Below are positions 13,588-25,381 of a stretch of DNA of 64,000 bases, one piece after another. The translations under genes were made by a program, and so were the position numbers. Under the pieces are notes generated by a model, which saw only the letters and a list, made by a program, of their open reading frames with translations, did not search any database and was not told the DNA's origin. The stretch's first letter is position 1, and every line of letters begins with the position of its first letter. The DNA comes from Rhynchospora pubera (lineage: Eukaryota; Streptophyta; Magnoliopsida; Poales; Cyperaceae): positions 66,069,676 through 66,133,675 of the forward strand of contig CM051460.1 in NCBI GenBank assembly GCA_028095005.1, written 5' to 3'.

Positions 13588-14100
13588 TTAGTTAATATGA
13601 AATTCCAATTGGACTTGACATATCAATTGTGGTAAGTGACAGCATTCTTTTACAAGCAATTCCAGTTGGCGGGTCCCCATTGCCAAAATTAAGAAATAGT
13701 CACAACACCCTTTGTAGAAGGTTCTCCTGAAGCTAGTAGTTGTTATCTCAGAAATGGGCTGATTTCCAAGGACTCGTTTACATGTCAATTTGATGGTGAA
13801 AAAAATTTCTGAAAAAAGATTCCTTACAAAACATAAATAAAAGAATGGTGAATAAATTTTGAATAAGAAGGACCGAAAAACATTAGGTACCAGACAGTAG
13901 TAGTTAGGCATCAGTCCAGTATTTAACGTGTGCCCTCGCATAAATGGTGATACTAGACTAAATTTAGATACTGCCAAATGACTACCATAGTTGTATTAAA
14001 ATAAGCCAGTTTTCTGAGCAAAATGCAAAATAGCTAAAGAAGCTGACACAGAAGGGCAGAGATCATACCATGGTGAGAGAGAGAGAGAGAGAGAGAGGGC
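13588..14100 (-). pseudogene. 5' fragment of an Rf-like PPR gene (promoter plus ~25 codons)
   Basis: On the minus strand, the segment around the start codon (near 13676) encodes RQLELLVKECC, matching the N-terminus RQLESLVNERC of the PPR gene at 38821-40191. Homology continues upstream through the same non-coding landmarks: AAAGAATGGTGAATAA, then GTTAGGCATCAGTCCAGT, then GGTGATACTAGACTAA, and ends near a GA microsatellite (14074-14098) as the other copies do. The rest of the PPR coding region is absent; the frame degenerates after about 20 codons. Confidence 0.75.
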
Positions 14101-14393
14101 GCGAGTCTTGTCTTCTTCATTATTGCATTTCTGACAGGATTTCGAGAGTTTGTCTAGGCAACAAGTATGAAGCGTAGTCTGCGTAGATGCAAACAGTCGT
14201 GCTTCATGTGAGATCTCTCAGGCGCATTTGCACAAGCACTTGGAGTGCAGGAGTGTTTATTGTACATCTGTACCACATTTACATTTAATATAAGAAGATT
14301 TAAGTACTTTGTTGTAACTTATCTGCAATCATTACCAGACAACAAAAAAAAAAGCAACAAAGTAGACTCTATTATCCTTCTATTATCCATAAT

Positions 14394-15173
14394 CCACATT
14401 TACATTTCATGCCACTCTAAAGTTGCATAATTAGAAAAATACCACTCTAAACTTGACACTTAGAAAAATGCCACTGTAAATTCATTTTATTGAGATATTT
14501 GCCACAAATATACTGTATTTTAGAATATATTTTTTGTATTGACTAATATGCCCTTCGTCTTTTTCTTTTCCTTTCTTTTCTGTACTTCGTCTATTCATTT
14601 GTTTTTTGCGTCTCTTTTGGGCCAAATGATCTAGTCGAGTAGACGAGTACTATAAGAACGATTTCGCATGTGATAAAAACTATTCAAATTTTAGTTGAAT
14701 ATTCCAACAAACATACAGTGTTGTATAACCGACTGTACCATTAAAGGCCCCAAAAAAGGTAAAGAGAAATATATTGAGAAAATGGAATCTGACTAGTGAC
14801 TAGGCCCTAGATTTTGACGGAGAAAAAAAAAAAACCTTAAGAACTTGGTCAAAAGACATAATAGACTGAAAGTATTAGATTTAGATTATTTGCATATGCT
14901 CACACGAATCTGAGACATTCTATGCGCAGAGAACAATGGATGGATAGACAAAGGACAGAACAACAGATGGATAGACAAAGGACAAAACTTAAAGGAAAAA
15001 AAGAAAGATAAAAGGGGCATATTGGTCAATACAAAAGTATAATTTAAAATACAGTATATTTGTGGTAAATATCTAAATAAAATGGATTTAGAGTGGCATT
15101 TTTCTAAAAGTGAAGTTTGGAGTGGCATTTTTCTAATTTTGCAACTTTAGAGTGGCATATATCCAATTTTCCC
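14394..15173. mobile_element. foldback/MULE-like element with ~150-bp inverted repeats
   Basis: The left arm (about 14394-14560) and right arm (about 15015-15173) are inverted copies. Both contain ATGCCACTCTAAAGTTGCA, TTAGAAAAAT, GATATTT.CCACAAATATAC and a TTGTATTGAC.AATATGCCC end. The roughly 450-bp centre has no transposase frame. I could not find a clean target-site duplication, so the outer left edge is approximate. The arms resemble those of the element ending at 59667. Confidence 0.75.
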
Positions 15174-16437
15174 TTGTAAAATTTGTCTCTCTCATATTTT
15201 GGTCGCAGCTGCTATTTGAAATCCTACACATGATAAATTTTATCCACAAAACGTCAAAACAGACAGCGATAGCTAATAACATAACTCGTTTTTCCTTTGT
15301 TAAACTGAATGCATAGATGATAAAACAAATTTGTAATTAATATAATGACCCACTGAAAATATCCAAAGATTTTGTGAATGGATTAAATAAAAAATTAAAT
15401 AAGTGCTAAGGCGGATATACATGTTTCATATCCCTCGGATATACCAATCTCTTTTAATATTTGAGAACCTAAAATTACACATAACTTTTTTTTTTTTTTT
15501 TTGAGGGTGAGGGGGCAATCACCACACCAACAAATTTCATTAATAAAAAAAATGTACAAGAAAAAAGTGAAGAAAAGGAAAAAGAAAGAACAAAGGACAA
15601 AGAGAAAGTAAAAAGAGTGGCCTCCAACTATACAAACAAGAAAATCCACAAAAGAAACTGTACAAAAGACACCCTCCTCGCAGCTGTTGTTAACCTAACT
15701 ACGCCATTACTTGACAGATAACAAATTACACATAACTTGACAGTCTCTATCAAACATTTCGAAAAAAATAATAAATTTAAATCCCCATTTCCTTTGCCAA
15801 AGGAATTATTACTCGTTTCATACTGTTGACAGGACAAAACTTATCTCTCCATATAACCATGAATTAACCAACTTACAGGAAAGAATTCCGCTTACTTGCA
15901 GGGCCCACAAGAAAGAGGCTCTTGGGGTTGTTTTACACACACTTATTATATGTGCAACATAAATTAGGACTATATGTATATATAAAAGAATATACAAGTC
16001 TACTGTGTCACACAAAGAGTGAGATAAAGCTGCAGAGGTTCTAAATGTTAGTTTCTTTTTTTGATACACTAGATAGTGGCTACCTAGCACATTGGTCTTA
16101 ATTTCTGCTTTTCAATTTGAGAACTCAAACTGAGGAAGCCGAACTTCCCATTTGATATCCCAAGGACCCAAATTGTCAAGCAACCTGCACGCTGTCGTGG
16201 AATCCCGAAACACATATCCAATGTCAATCAATACAGTACTGGAGAGTGAATACAATACGCATTTTAAATAACAGAATAAGGAAGAGGAAATACAAAACAA
16301 CTAGAGCATGACAGAATAAGAGAAATATTTGATAAAGTAATACAAGCACTAGGCTAATATTGCAATGAACTTCCCAAAATACATAAATAGTTCATCACCA
16401 TTCAAATAGGCTATCTTCATTCACCTGATTCAGCTCT

Positions 16438-16954
16438 TCAACCATTAGTCTTGCCGATTGCCTGGTCTACAAGATCTTTTGCATAATCTACACATCCCAT
16501 TTGTAGTAGCTGTTTTAATATTGGGGCATAGGCAGACAAATCAGTCTTCACTCCTTCCTCCTCCATTCTCTTCAGCACGCGCATAGCCTCATCCACCATT
16601 CTGTTCTTAGCAAATGCTACAATCAAGGAAGTGTAAGTCGCGTACTCTGGTGCTTCATTGTTGAGCTGCATTCTATCCAGGACATTCATCACACCATCAA
16701 TATTGCCCTCATTTGTATAACCCATAAGTAAAACTTGATATGACACAACACCTGGTTTTGTGCCTTCCCTTACCATCAAGTCGAGCAACTTTTCAGCTTC
16801 CCCCTTCTTGCAAAGTGCATCAACTATGATATTACATGTTACAGTATTAGACAATATACCTTTCGAAACCATCTCATCCACCAACTTTTGTGCCTTTTCT
16901 ATTTCATTCATCTTACAATGCCCATAATAAGGATATTACAGGTACCAACATCAG
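16438..16954 (-). pseudogene. Rf-like PPR gene, 3' half (separated by a MULE insertion)
   Basis: This is the C-terminal part of the PPR gene whose N-terminal half is at 18387-19323. It encodes about four PPR units (for example TVTCNIIVDALCKKGEAEKLL, YATYTSLIVAFAKNRMVDEA) and ends VDQAIGKTNG followed by TGA. Reading from the transposon edge, codons KDPDVGTCNILI continue the family sequence. One base is then missing relative to the copy at 52260 (family reading IDGHCKMNE), so the frame is lost before the open 157-codon stretch. The gene would therefore be broken even after exact excision of the transposon. The 3' flank (16330-16440) is homologous to 51470-51570. Confidence 0.85.
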
Positions 16955-18386
16955 GATCCTTACGGGTAGTGATTTTGACACTCCCTTTATTGATAAAACA
17001 CTCCTTTATGCCTAAAATACCCTTTGTTAAAACACTCCATGCATTTAATTCCTGACGCCGTGAGCTCTCTCTCTCTAGTCCATGCGGACCATGCTCTCTT
17101 ACTTGCCTTGTCTATTCTCTTCGGCACCGTAATCAGATTCAACAAAGTTTAACTTAAAATATTTTATATGAGTTGACTTAGTCCAACCAATTAATTCTCT
17201 CATCATATAGCACATACAGTATGTATAAATTTTGGTGCTATATACAATAAAAAGACCTACTGGTATATTACATGCTACATACAATAAAAAGACCTTGTAT
17301 TAAAGATATATAAATAGAGATAAATACATGAATTATATAATTATAAGATATTACACATATATATAACAAGGAAGTTCACGAGTAATAGACATTTCCACAT
17401 ATCTTAAATACACAAATTCTTCTTGAGATCTCAATTGGGAGATATCAATTACTGGTACTAGTCCGAGAATTTAACATTGTAAGTCAAAAGCACAAGACAA
17501 ATCCAATATCTAATTAGTCAAAAGCACATTATCTAATAACCAACATTTAATTAACTAGCGGTCTTAAATGAGTACTATTAGACAAATAATCTTAAAATAA
17601 ACTTTTTTAAACATCCAATAACTATCCAATATCTTTTCTAATAACTAAACTTCAGAATTACATATCGTAATTAATCCATTCATAAAAACTATCATATGAT
17701 GCTGTTGTAGGAACCATCATTATTTGGATCCATCTGCAAATAAATAAAATTAACAAGATTTAATAACACTAGAGAAGAAAGCAATTGTTACAATATTTGT
17801 ATCAACGTTTGGACCCATCTAATATTTTTTTTATTCTGGTATTATATTTCATGCATCATTAACTTAACAAGCAACCATATATTCTATCTATATCGCTAGC
17901 AGTAAAAAAAAATATATATTTTAAATTGAAACCAAGGCTACATATTAATCTCTAATAAACTAAATAAAAAGAAATTGAAAATGTTTCATACCTAATTCTA
18001 ATTCTATAGCCAATGTGCCGTTAAATAGGTTTATCGTAATTCTGCTACAGATTTACCAAGGCTAGATATTTATCCTAATTCTATAGCCCGCTAAATAGGT
18101 TTTTTTCTAAGTTATATACTTTCATAAACTAAAAGAAATTGAAAAGGTTTCATACCTCTTGTGATAAACTTGTAAAAATCAGGAACGCAATTTTTCTCCG
18201 AGTATTTGTGTGTTTTTTTTTTCTGTATACGGTGGTATTCAATGGCGACTAGGCAATTTTATCTGTTATGGCAACTTCTTGAATACTTTAAATTGTCTAA
18301 TTGACAGAGGGTATTTTAGTCTTTAAAAAAAATATAGGAGTGTTTTATCAACACAGGGAGTGTCAAAATCACTACCTGATCCTTAC
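16955..18386. mobile_element. non-autonomous Mutator-like element inserted in a PPR gene
   Basis: The element proper is 16964-18377 (1414 bp). It is flanked by an exact 9-bp target-site duplication GATCCTTAC at 16955-16963 and 18378-18386. Terminal inverted repeats begin (G/A)GGTAGTGATTTTGACACT and stay alignable for about 60 bp (GATAAAACACTCCT, then CTAAAATACCC). A 9-bp duplication and long terminal repeats point to the Mutator superfamily. The AT-rich interior has no transposase or recognisable captured gene, so it must have been mobilised in trans. Confidence 0.93.
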
Positions 18387-19323
18387 CTCTAGATTTCATA
18401 ATATGCAACAACACCAATGCCTTTATGATTTCTCCTTTTTTGCATAGCGAATCCATGACAGAATAATAAGTCACAACATTGGGCTCAATTCCTTTGGAAA
18501 CCATGTACTCGAGCATTTCCAATGCCTTGTCTAGTAACCCTTTCTTGCAAAACCCATCCACGAGAATGGTACAAGTCAAGACATCAGGTTGAAGTCCTTG
18601 AGAAAACATGTGGCGCAACAATTCCTCTGCCTTCTCAATTTCTCCATTCTTGCACAGGCCATTAATAAGAGTAATATAGGTCACGACATTAGGTTGAGGT
18701 CCTTGAGAAAACATGTCACGCAACAGTACCTCTGCCTTCTCAGTTTCTCCATTCTTGCACAGACCATCAATAAGAGTATTATAGGTCACGACATCAGGTT
18801 GAGGTCCCTGAGAAAACATGTGGTGCAACAGTTCCTCTGCCTTCTCAATTTCTCCATTCTTACACAGACCATTAATAAGAGTACTATAGGACACGACATC
18901 AGGCTGAAGTCCCTGAGAAAACATGTTGCGCAACAGTTCCTCTGCCTTCTCAATTTCTCCATTCTTGCACAGACCCTTGAGTAATGGAGTGAAGAGCGAA
19001 GCATTAGCTCTCTGGCCATCCTTAATAAACCGTCCAAAGAATATCAATCCAAGTCCAGGTTGATTTATTCGGTTACAGTAGTCGATAAAGATACTATAGG
19101 TGCAGATATCGGGTGAAGGTAATACCCTATCAGTTTTTGCCAAACCCAAACGGTTGAAGAGGGAAAATACAATTGCAGAATGGTTGTTTGAGTTCTTAAT
19201 ACGAGTTAAGTCTTTAAAGAAAGAGTTGAAGTAATTGATGGATGATGCTGGATTCTTGGCAGCGAGGAGGCGGTTGAAGGATTGGACAGCTTCTTTGATA
19301 GTAAGGTTGCTCGACTGACCCAT
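18387..19323 (-). pseudogene. Rf-like PPR gene, 5' half
   Basis: P-class pentatricopeptide-repeat protein of the restorer-of-fertility-like clade; such proteins usually bind organelle RNA, mostly in mitochondria. The first ATG is at 19323 (MGQSSNLTIKEAVQSF). No clear transit peptide is seen. After the family N-terminus (RIKNSNNHSAIVFSLFNRL), the protein runs through PPR units of about 35 residues, including four almost identical ones (LCKNGEIEKAEELL..MFSQG). Coding sequence breaks at the Mutator-like element, where codons KSRGKD run into transposon sequence and a stop at about 18316. The continuation is at 16438-16954. The upstream flank to about 19490 shares landmarks with the other PPR promoters. 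Confidence 0.88.
18586..18985 (-). repeat. four 105-bp tandem repeats, one PPR motif each
   Basis: Near-identical units start at 18586, 18691, 18796 and 18901 with a period of exactly 105 bp (35 codons). Each encodes one PPR motif (NGLCKNGEIEKAEELLxxMFSQG). Differences are few and mainly at the variable codons, suggesting recent in-frame expansion by unequal exchange. The same periodicity creates a spurious 131-codon open frame on the plus strand. Confidence 0.9.
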
Positions 19324-19347
19324 TGGGTTGCTATGGTCAGCACACAA

Positions 19348-21343
19348 CTTGTAGATTCTTGTTTGACGTCGATGGTATTATCACGTGGGTCAGACTGTCA
19401 GAGTACCAGATGAATCAAAGAAGGGTGTCTAAAATTGACCAGTGGATTCCCTACAGAATGAAAATCAAAGAAAAGTGAATAGACTCTGCATAAGTGAGGT
19501 CTTGCAGGTTGGTAGAATTGCAATGAGATCAGCTTCCAATTACCATGCTGGTAGTAACACTTACAGTTACTGCCATATTCCTCTTTCTGTGTAAAAATAA
19601 TATAACACAATTATTGTTAATTTTATATTCTTCATTTATGCTTAAGTGGGGTTAGTTGAGGGCAGTAAGAGTTGAGTTGAGTTGCAAACTTTCCAAAAAT
19701 AGTAAAGCATTGTAATGTAGCAAAAGAAAGATCAATAGATGAAGTAATTACTTTAATAATCATCTCTAAACTCAGTACTATTACACTAGTCAGTACCTAA
19801 GTTGAAGATCTAAGCAATAAATCAAGGCAGTACCGGATTATTGCATCTCCGAAATGGCAATTACAAAAAACATGGTATTGGTAACACCACGCATAATAAT
19901 AATAGCACTAGAAAGAAGCAGCACGTATTTGTAAGGATAGGATAACTTGATAAAGCATAAAATGAAGGGAAAATTGAAGTCAGAAAAATAATGAAAGTGA
20001 GGCAGCTCAAGGAGTGGCCGTACGTACATTACCGAGCCGAGGGAGGAGGAGGAGTAGAAGAGAGTGAGTACTGACTACTGAGTTTGGGAATCACTGTCGG
20101 AGATGAGATGGACGCACTAAACAAACCCAATTCATCTTCATAAAGACGAAGTGACAACTTTTCCTTTTGTACGTGTGGTGTGGTGTGGGACTAGGGTTTG
20201 GGTTTGGGGTGCTGATCTCAACTCACACAGTCACACTGTTATTATACGAAAGTAGGATGGTCATAATGACCCGAAGTCCATCAGCCTGCATGTACCTGCC
20301 TGGACGCAAGAGCGGAGCTTGCCTGGCCCAAAACTAAAATAGGTAAGATAAGGGTGGGTTTTTTAAACGTAACGGGCCATACACAGGCAGGCCCACAGGC
20401 ACCTGCTCTAGCCGCAACAGCTCCATGCTTTTTCCGAACTCTCTCTCTCTCAAAATCAAACGATGCTCCGCTACCTTCACATCTCACCGTCGGATCAATC
20501 TACCTCAGCCACCTGACAACCTCGCCGTCCGATTAATCTACCTCAGCCACCTGAAGGCAACCGCAGGCAGGCACAGGCACAAGCACGGCGAAGGAAAGCC
20601 AATGGGTGGAGCAGGCAAGCTGTCTCGCCAGGCACAGGCACGCACGGGATTTTGATTGAGCAAGTTTAGGTTGCCTGCAGACACTCTAATGGCCATCCTT
20701 ATACGAAACTACGAATTGAATTAGTGGGGATTTGTTATTACTTGCTACAAAGGCGGATCGTTTGCCGTTCGGTACAAAGAATCCTAGGTCTACGGGCAAT
20801 TGTCAAAAAAAAAAAAATCCTCGGTCTACATTCATTTTATTACTTTATATATATAAATAATAAATACATATTTTAGTTTTATTACTGCATAATATTTTAT
20901 AAAATGTTCATTTAGTTAATTTCATACTGCATGCGTGATACGTCCATATTTAAGCATGGAAGTTTTATGACGTACAATTAAGAATATGAATAAGAATTTA
21001 TTATAATGCACTACATGCTGAAACAAGTACAACAAAAACTCTGATCTATTTAGAAGTTTACGGCGACTAACTCTCCTTCAAACTATGTCAGATTTTTGTC
21101 ACTAGATTGTACGGTTAGGAAAAGGCTCAAGAAAAACCTTTCCCAACTTTTTCCGAGGCTGTGATACTTTTTAGGCAACTAGGCCAATTGAGGGGTCGCA
21201 GCATGTACAGTACAAAGACAATAATCAGATGAACAACTAATAATTAATACACTCCAAAGGAACACATTTGAGCGCACAATATGAACAACTTTTTGTTTGA
21301 TAACGCTAATTCTAAGCCTAATAGCTCAACTATGGCCCATTTT
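19348..21343. other. intergenic region with PPR promoter and a GC-rich MULE-MITE
   Basis: From 19348 to about 19490 there is homology to the flanks of the other PPR copies (GTGGATTCCCTA, then AAAGTGAATAGA). A (GGA)n/(GAG)n purine patch lies near 20040-20060. The stretch 20252-20699 is the element described separately. From 20710 to 21343 I see AT-rich DNA without a gene; the low end serves as the RDM4 3' UTR. Confidence 0.5.
20243..20708. mobile_element. GC-rich foldback element with 9-bp target-site duplication
   Basis: The element proper is 20252-20699 (448 bp). A perfect 9-bp duplication TATACGAAA flanks it at 20243-20251 and 20700-20708. Ends are inverted (AGGATGGTCAT against AGGATGGCCAT). 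A second inner inverted pair occurs (TGCCTGG..GCTTGCCTG near 20298-20322 and its complement near 20606-20640). The interior is distinctly GC-rich and contains two copies of CTACCTCAGCCACCTGA at about 20500 and 20538. Mutator-type MITE by duplication length; no protein encoded. Confidence 0.8.
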
Positions 21344-24300
21344 TCAAGGCACCTCTCTCTCCTCATCCTCATCCGAACCAAATTCCACAACTTCATACGC
21401 GTCAGAATCATTTTCAAAGTAATCAAACGGATCTCTCTCCTCTTCTTCATCAGAATCTTCTTCTTCGGGATAATCAAATGCTGGATTATCTTCAGCTACA
21501 ATGCCACACACACACACACACACAAAAAAAACAAGCATTAAAATAGTAGTGTTTTTCAAGTTTAACAGAAAATCATATATAATGGGACGCCATTGTTGCA
21601 TCACATCAGCAAAATCAGCCATCAATTCTAGAGTATGCCTAGAAAGTTGATTTTTTTTTTGTAAAAAAAAAAAATACAACCATGCATTGTTCTAGTAAAT
21701 ACATAAAACATGATAAAAGAAATACTAACTAATACTCTCCTAGTTTTCTTTATATATATATATATATAAAAAATTGAGAAGCTCAATATGATGGGACTGA
21801 TATGTTACCATTGGAATCATCAGTATCATAATCAGATTTTGGCGGGCCATCATAATAGTCATCATCATCTCCATTATCCACTTGCACCCTTCAATAGAAA
21901 GGGGGAAAAAAAGCATGAACAGAACTTAATAGTCAAAATATTTGTATGAAGTACCTAAATTTATTTGAGCCTGTTTTTTGAGACGTTTGCAAGCTATGGC
22001 CATATGTAAAAAACCAAGCTTTAATCAAACAAAAATTGAAGCTAACTAGCCACTTTCATCAATCGATGCTTAATTTTAATTAAGGTTAACTTTACAACAC
22101 CATAATGCAAGCTATATCAGGAGCAAACCTGAAAACTTTCCCAGAAATTAGCTGCAAAAAGTCTAGTGAACATAAATTAGCTGCAGAAAGAGGGCTGTTT
22201 GGAATCCAGTAACTGAGGGTCAAAGGGAAGCTAGAGTTACCGCAACTAAGTCAATATGAGTTGTTCCAAACACTCCAGTTCGATGATTTACACTGGTTTC
22301 TAATTCCTAAGGAGCGCCATTGACTGCACTGCTTTTTGATTGGGTTGCAAACAATGAATCACTTGAGCAATGTTTTGAAGGAGAAGAAAAGGGGACACAA
22401 CACGTAAGTGTATCATGAATGTTTACATTATATAAGGATTTGTTTTGGCACTACTGTAACTAGAGCTCATGCACAATAAAACAAAGAAAAATAAATAAAA
22501 TACAAGCCATATTCCTGCAACTCGATCACTAGATTTGTATTTACACCGTGTATCTCAATTTCCTCCGATCCAAACAGCCACTAAAAGAAATGTTTTGGGT
22601 GCTAGTTCAATACTTGAGAAATTTTGCAGCAATTGCCAAAAGCATGGCATATTTTGTGCGGTTTTTCCAAATACCATACAAAAGAAAATTCAAGGGTTCA
22701 AGACAGTCTTACAGAGGATAGTTGGCCTGAATATCTTCCATTTTAGTATCACCATCTTTCTCCACTGTATAAAGGTCATACACATAATCCTCTGTGAAAC
22801 AATATGAAAAGTCAGAGCCTTTTGTCCCAAACAAGTTGGGGTAGGCTAGAAATGACACCCCCGACCCTGGTCATTTCTTGTATATATGGCTGAGTTTTTA
22901 CGCTGGCTCGCCAAGCCTATCGCAAGCATGCGGGCTTGAACCCTGGACCTCTTAGAAGAGAGTCCAGTGCTCTTACCACCTGAGCTACTAGACCACATGC
23001 GAGATTTGAACAATATATGTATATTAAAGAGAAACACACCTTTTATAAACACTTTATTATTAGGATCCACAAAATGAAATACAAAATTAGATACCTTCTG
23101 AGTAGACTGAAAATATATCAGATTCAATTGTGGTGGCTGCTGAGGGAATGTGCTCCCGAAGTAGGGGTAAATAGTTGCACAATATAGCTTCCTCTTCCAC
23201 AGCAATATCTCTGCAGAGGAAGAGAGAGATGATCAATAAATTAAACCTTAAGACAAATTACTAAGCTGCTAACATGTATTTTTTACCAGAGGTTTTGATC
23301 CGCAATACAATGGCTGGTACATAAATGCATATGATCTTTGACTAAGCCAGATGAAGAAAAGAAAAGTATGAACTTTGTCAAAGGCAAATTCATGACCCCT
23401 TACCTTTTCTTTTTGGTCTTCGAAGGTGTATCATCGGTAGCATCAACTTGAAGAACATCATATAGATGGCATACCTCCTTCAAGGAATCCTTTCGACTTT
23501 TCCATATTTGTTCAAATCTCGCATGCCTTGCCATCTCCTGAATTAAAATTAGAAAAAGATAACAAAAACCTTTATCAAAACTTATGCTGCCTGACACACA
23601 TAAAAAAATCGCATACCATACATGTATGATATATGGTCCAGATAAGTCAGGTGGCCTATTACAATTTCAATTTAAATTACAAAAAGATACATCCAAGAGT
23701 GAATGTCCAAGTCCAAAAGCTACTTGTTAGTACACATCCAATCCCAACTCATTTCGGGCGGACCATTCTGGACTGACTGATTTATATATTGTTTACTCTT
23801 GATTATCAAAACTCCAAGTATAAATTCCAATCATTTATAATTTATTAGAAAAAAATGTATATTTATTCAAAGAGCTCATAACTACATTCACTCTTCTGTG
23901 TTTCATCTGATCATCTCCATTATTACTAAAATAAATGAATTGCATAATTTTTTATTTTGTTTATCCATATGGTCAATTATTCATAAATTTCCACTTAAAA
24001 AAATCATAAATTTGGGAACAAAGAAGAATAAAATGTACTTGCATAAATAGCCACCTCTAATCCTTTAGTCTTTCAAAAATGCCATATCACTTACTGATAC
24101 ATAATTTCTATCCATTAAAAGATACAAACACAGAATATTAATTGGATAATGAAATAAAATCAGGGTACCTCGTGCTTTTGTCTAGCACCTTGCTTCAGCT
24201 CATCTGGCTTCTGTTCACAATGAATTAACTTGTGAGATTGTTTTGAGGGGAATTAAATGAGAAATACAAAAAATAAACAGTGAAACAAACTGCGAGATTA

Positions 24301-25381
24301 CTTATTGAGAAATAAATATTCAATAGTTAGCCAAAGAAAAAGAAGGTACTCACTTTTCCCAGCTTGAATGCTCTCTTCCTCTCCTCAATTTTCTTTTCTT
24401 TTGAAACATTAGAATCAGTCTGACATAACACAAAACATGAACAGAGGAAGCAAAATGAAATTATTAACTTTTTAATCTGAATACACAACAGTAAAGTCAG
24501 GAGAAGATACCATACAGAAAACATGAAGGTAACAGATATAATTGAGTTCATAAAAAAAACAGATATAATTGTGAGTAAATATTTTGAAATTAGCACACAA
24601 GTAATTTCAACTGTTAACGATACTTCCAACAATTACAAGCATGGCATGATAAAATTGGCCCCCAGAATAGGAGTTTGTTTATATTGCGGCCTTCCCTATT
24701 TTGTAACAGCACAATCACAGACTCACAGTATATGGCAATTGACAAATATTAACTGACAGCTTAGTTAACATTACTAATAAAGATTCTTCCATGTTTAGAG
24801 TGTTCCTCTTTAGCGCACAAATTTTTGTGACCAATACAAACCAAATTCTTTATTTCATTAATTGTTCAATTATTGTGAAATTATAAACTAACCAGGAAAG
24901 AATGTAAAACACTTCCAATTGCATCAGATTCAGTTATAGTCTCAACATGGTGCACAAAAAGCTTCTTTGACTTTGGCTCCTCCTCAACTGAAACAAAAAG
25001 CACACAACTGATTAAATTTATAACCAAAACCAAACTAAAAAGAATACTAAGAAACACGAAACAAAACCGTTTTGTGTTGTCGAATCAGAAATGGAGAGTG
25101 TCCCAAAATCCAGTAAGGCCTTCTTAGAAGGTCTCTCATTAATCTCAAGCCCTGAAACCAGAAAGCTGGTACATAAATAACCACAAAAGAGGAAGATAAA
25201 ACATCCTTCTGATTGTTTGATAAACAAATAGAATGGTAAGAATCTTACAGAATGCATCAAATCTGGCCTGGGTAAGTTTTCTCTTGACCCTAACAATTAC
25301 TGGTTTTTCATTCGCCAAATCGGGAGGCGGAGGCGGAGGCGAGGAAGACGAAGAGCTAGAAGGCCCGTCGAATTGCGCCAT
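21344..25381 (-). CDS. RDM4: RDM4/DMS4-like IWR1-domain protein
   Basis: Homologue of Arabidopsis RNA-DIRECTED DNA METHYLATION 4, an Iwr1-type nuclear protein that associates with Pol II, IV and V and supports RNA-directed DNA methylation and normal transcription. Ten exons read from the high coordinate: 25249-25381, 25068-25151, 24893-24987, 24354-24419, 24169-24210, 23404-23537, 23095-23210, 22713-22791, 21809-21888, 21344-21495. They total 981 nt, 326 codons plus stop, with every junction GT-AG and in frame. Landmarks: poly-Ser/poly-Pro start, EKPVIVRVKRKLTQARFDAFW, RFEQIWKSRKDSLKEVCHLYD, NYLPLLREHIPSAA, then the Iwr1 core EDYVYDLYTVE and an acidic tail DNPAFDYPEEEDSDEEEERD. The 5' UTR holds a GA microsatellite (about 25395-25421). 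A SINE sits in the intron just upstream of exon 8. Confidence 0.93.
22807..23007 (-). mobile_element. tRNA-derived SINE in RDM4 intron
   Basis: Minus-strand element. The head resembles a tRNA (TAGCTCAGGTGGTAAGAGC, an A-box-like motif, and GGTTCAAGCC, a B box) and spans about 22935-22996. The 3' part ends CCTACCCCAACTTGTTTGGG and then ACAAAAGGC, the Au-type SINE tail. Candidate flanking duplications are AAACAATATG (about 22799) and GAACAATATATG (about 23007), imperfect, so the edges are approximate. The tail ends only about 15-30 bases upstream of the RDM4 exon 8 acceptor (22792). Confidence 0.75.

Noticed and set aside
13588..13977. 129-codon minus-strand frame as a new gene
   Set aside because: Most of it is the non-coding 5' flank shared by the PPR copies; only about 20 codons after the ATG match PPR protein.
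18589..18984. 131-codon plus-strand open frame with internal repeats
   Set aside because: It is the antisense shadow of the four 105-bp PPR repeats; periodicity keeps the opposite frame open.
22930..22996. tRNA gene on the minus strand
   Set aside because: A and B boxes are present, but the acceptor stem does not close and the sequence continues into a SINE body and tail.
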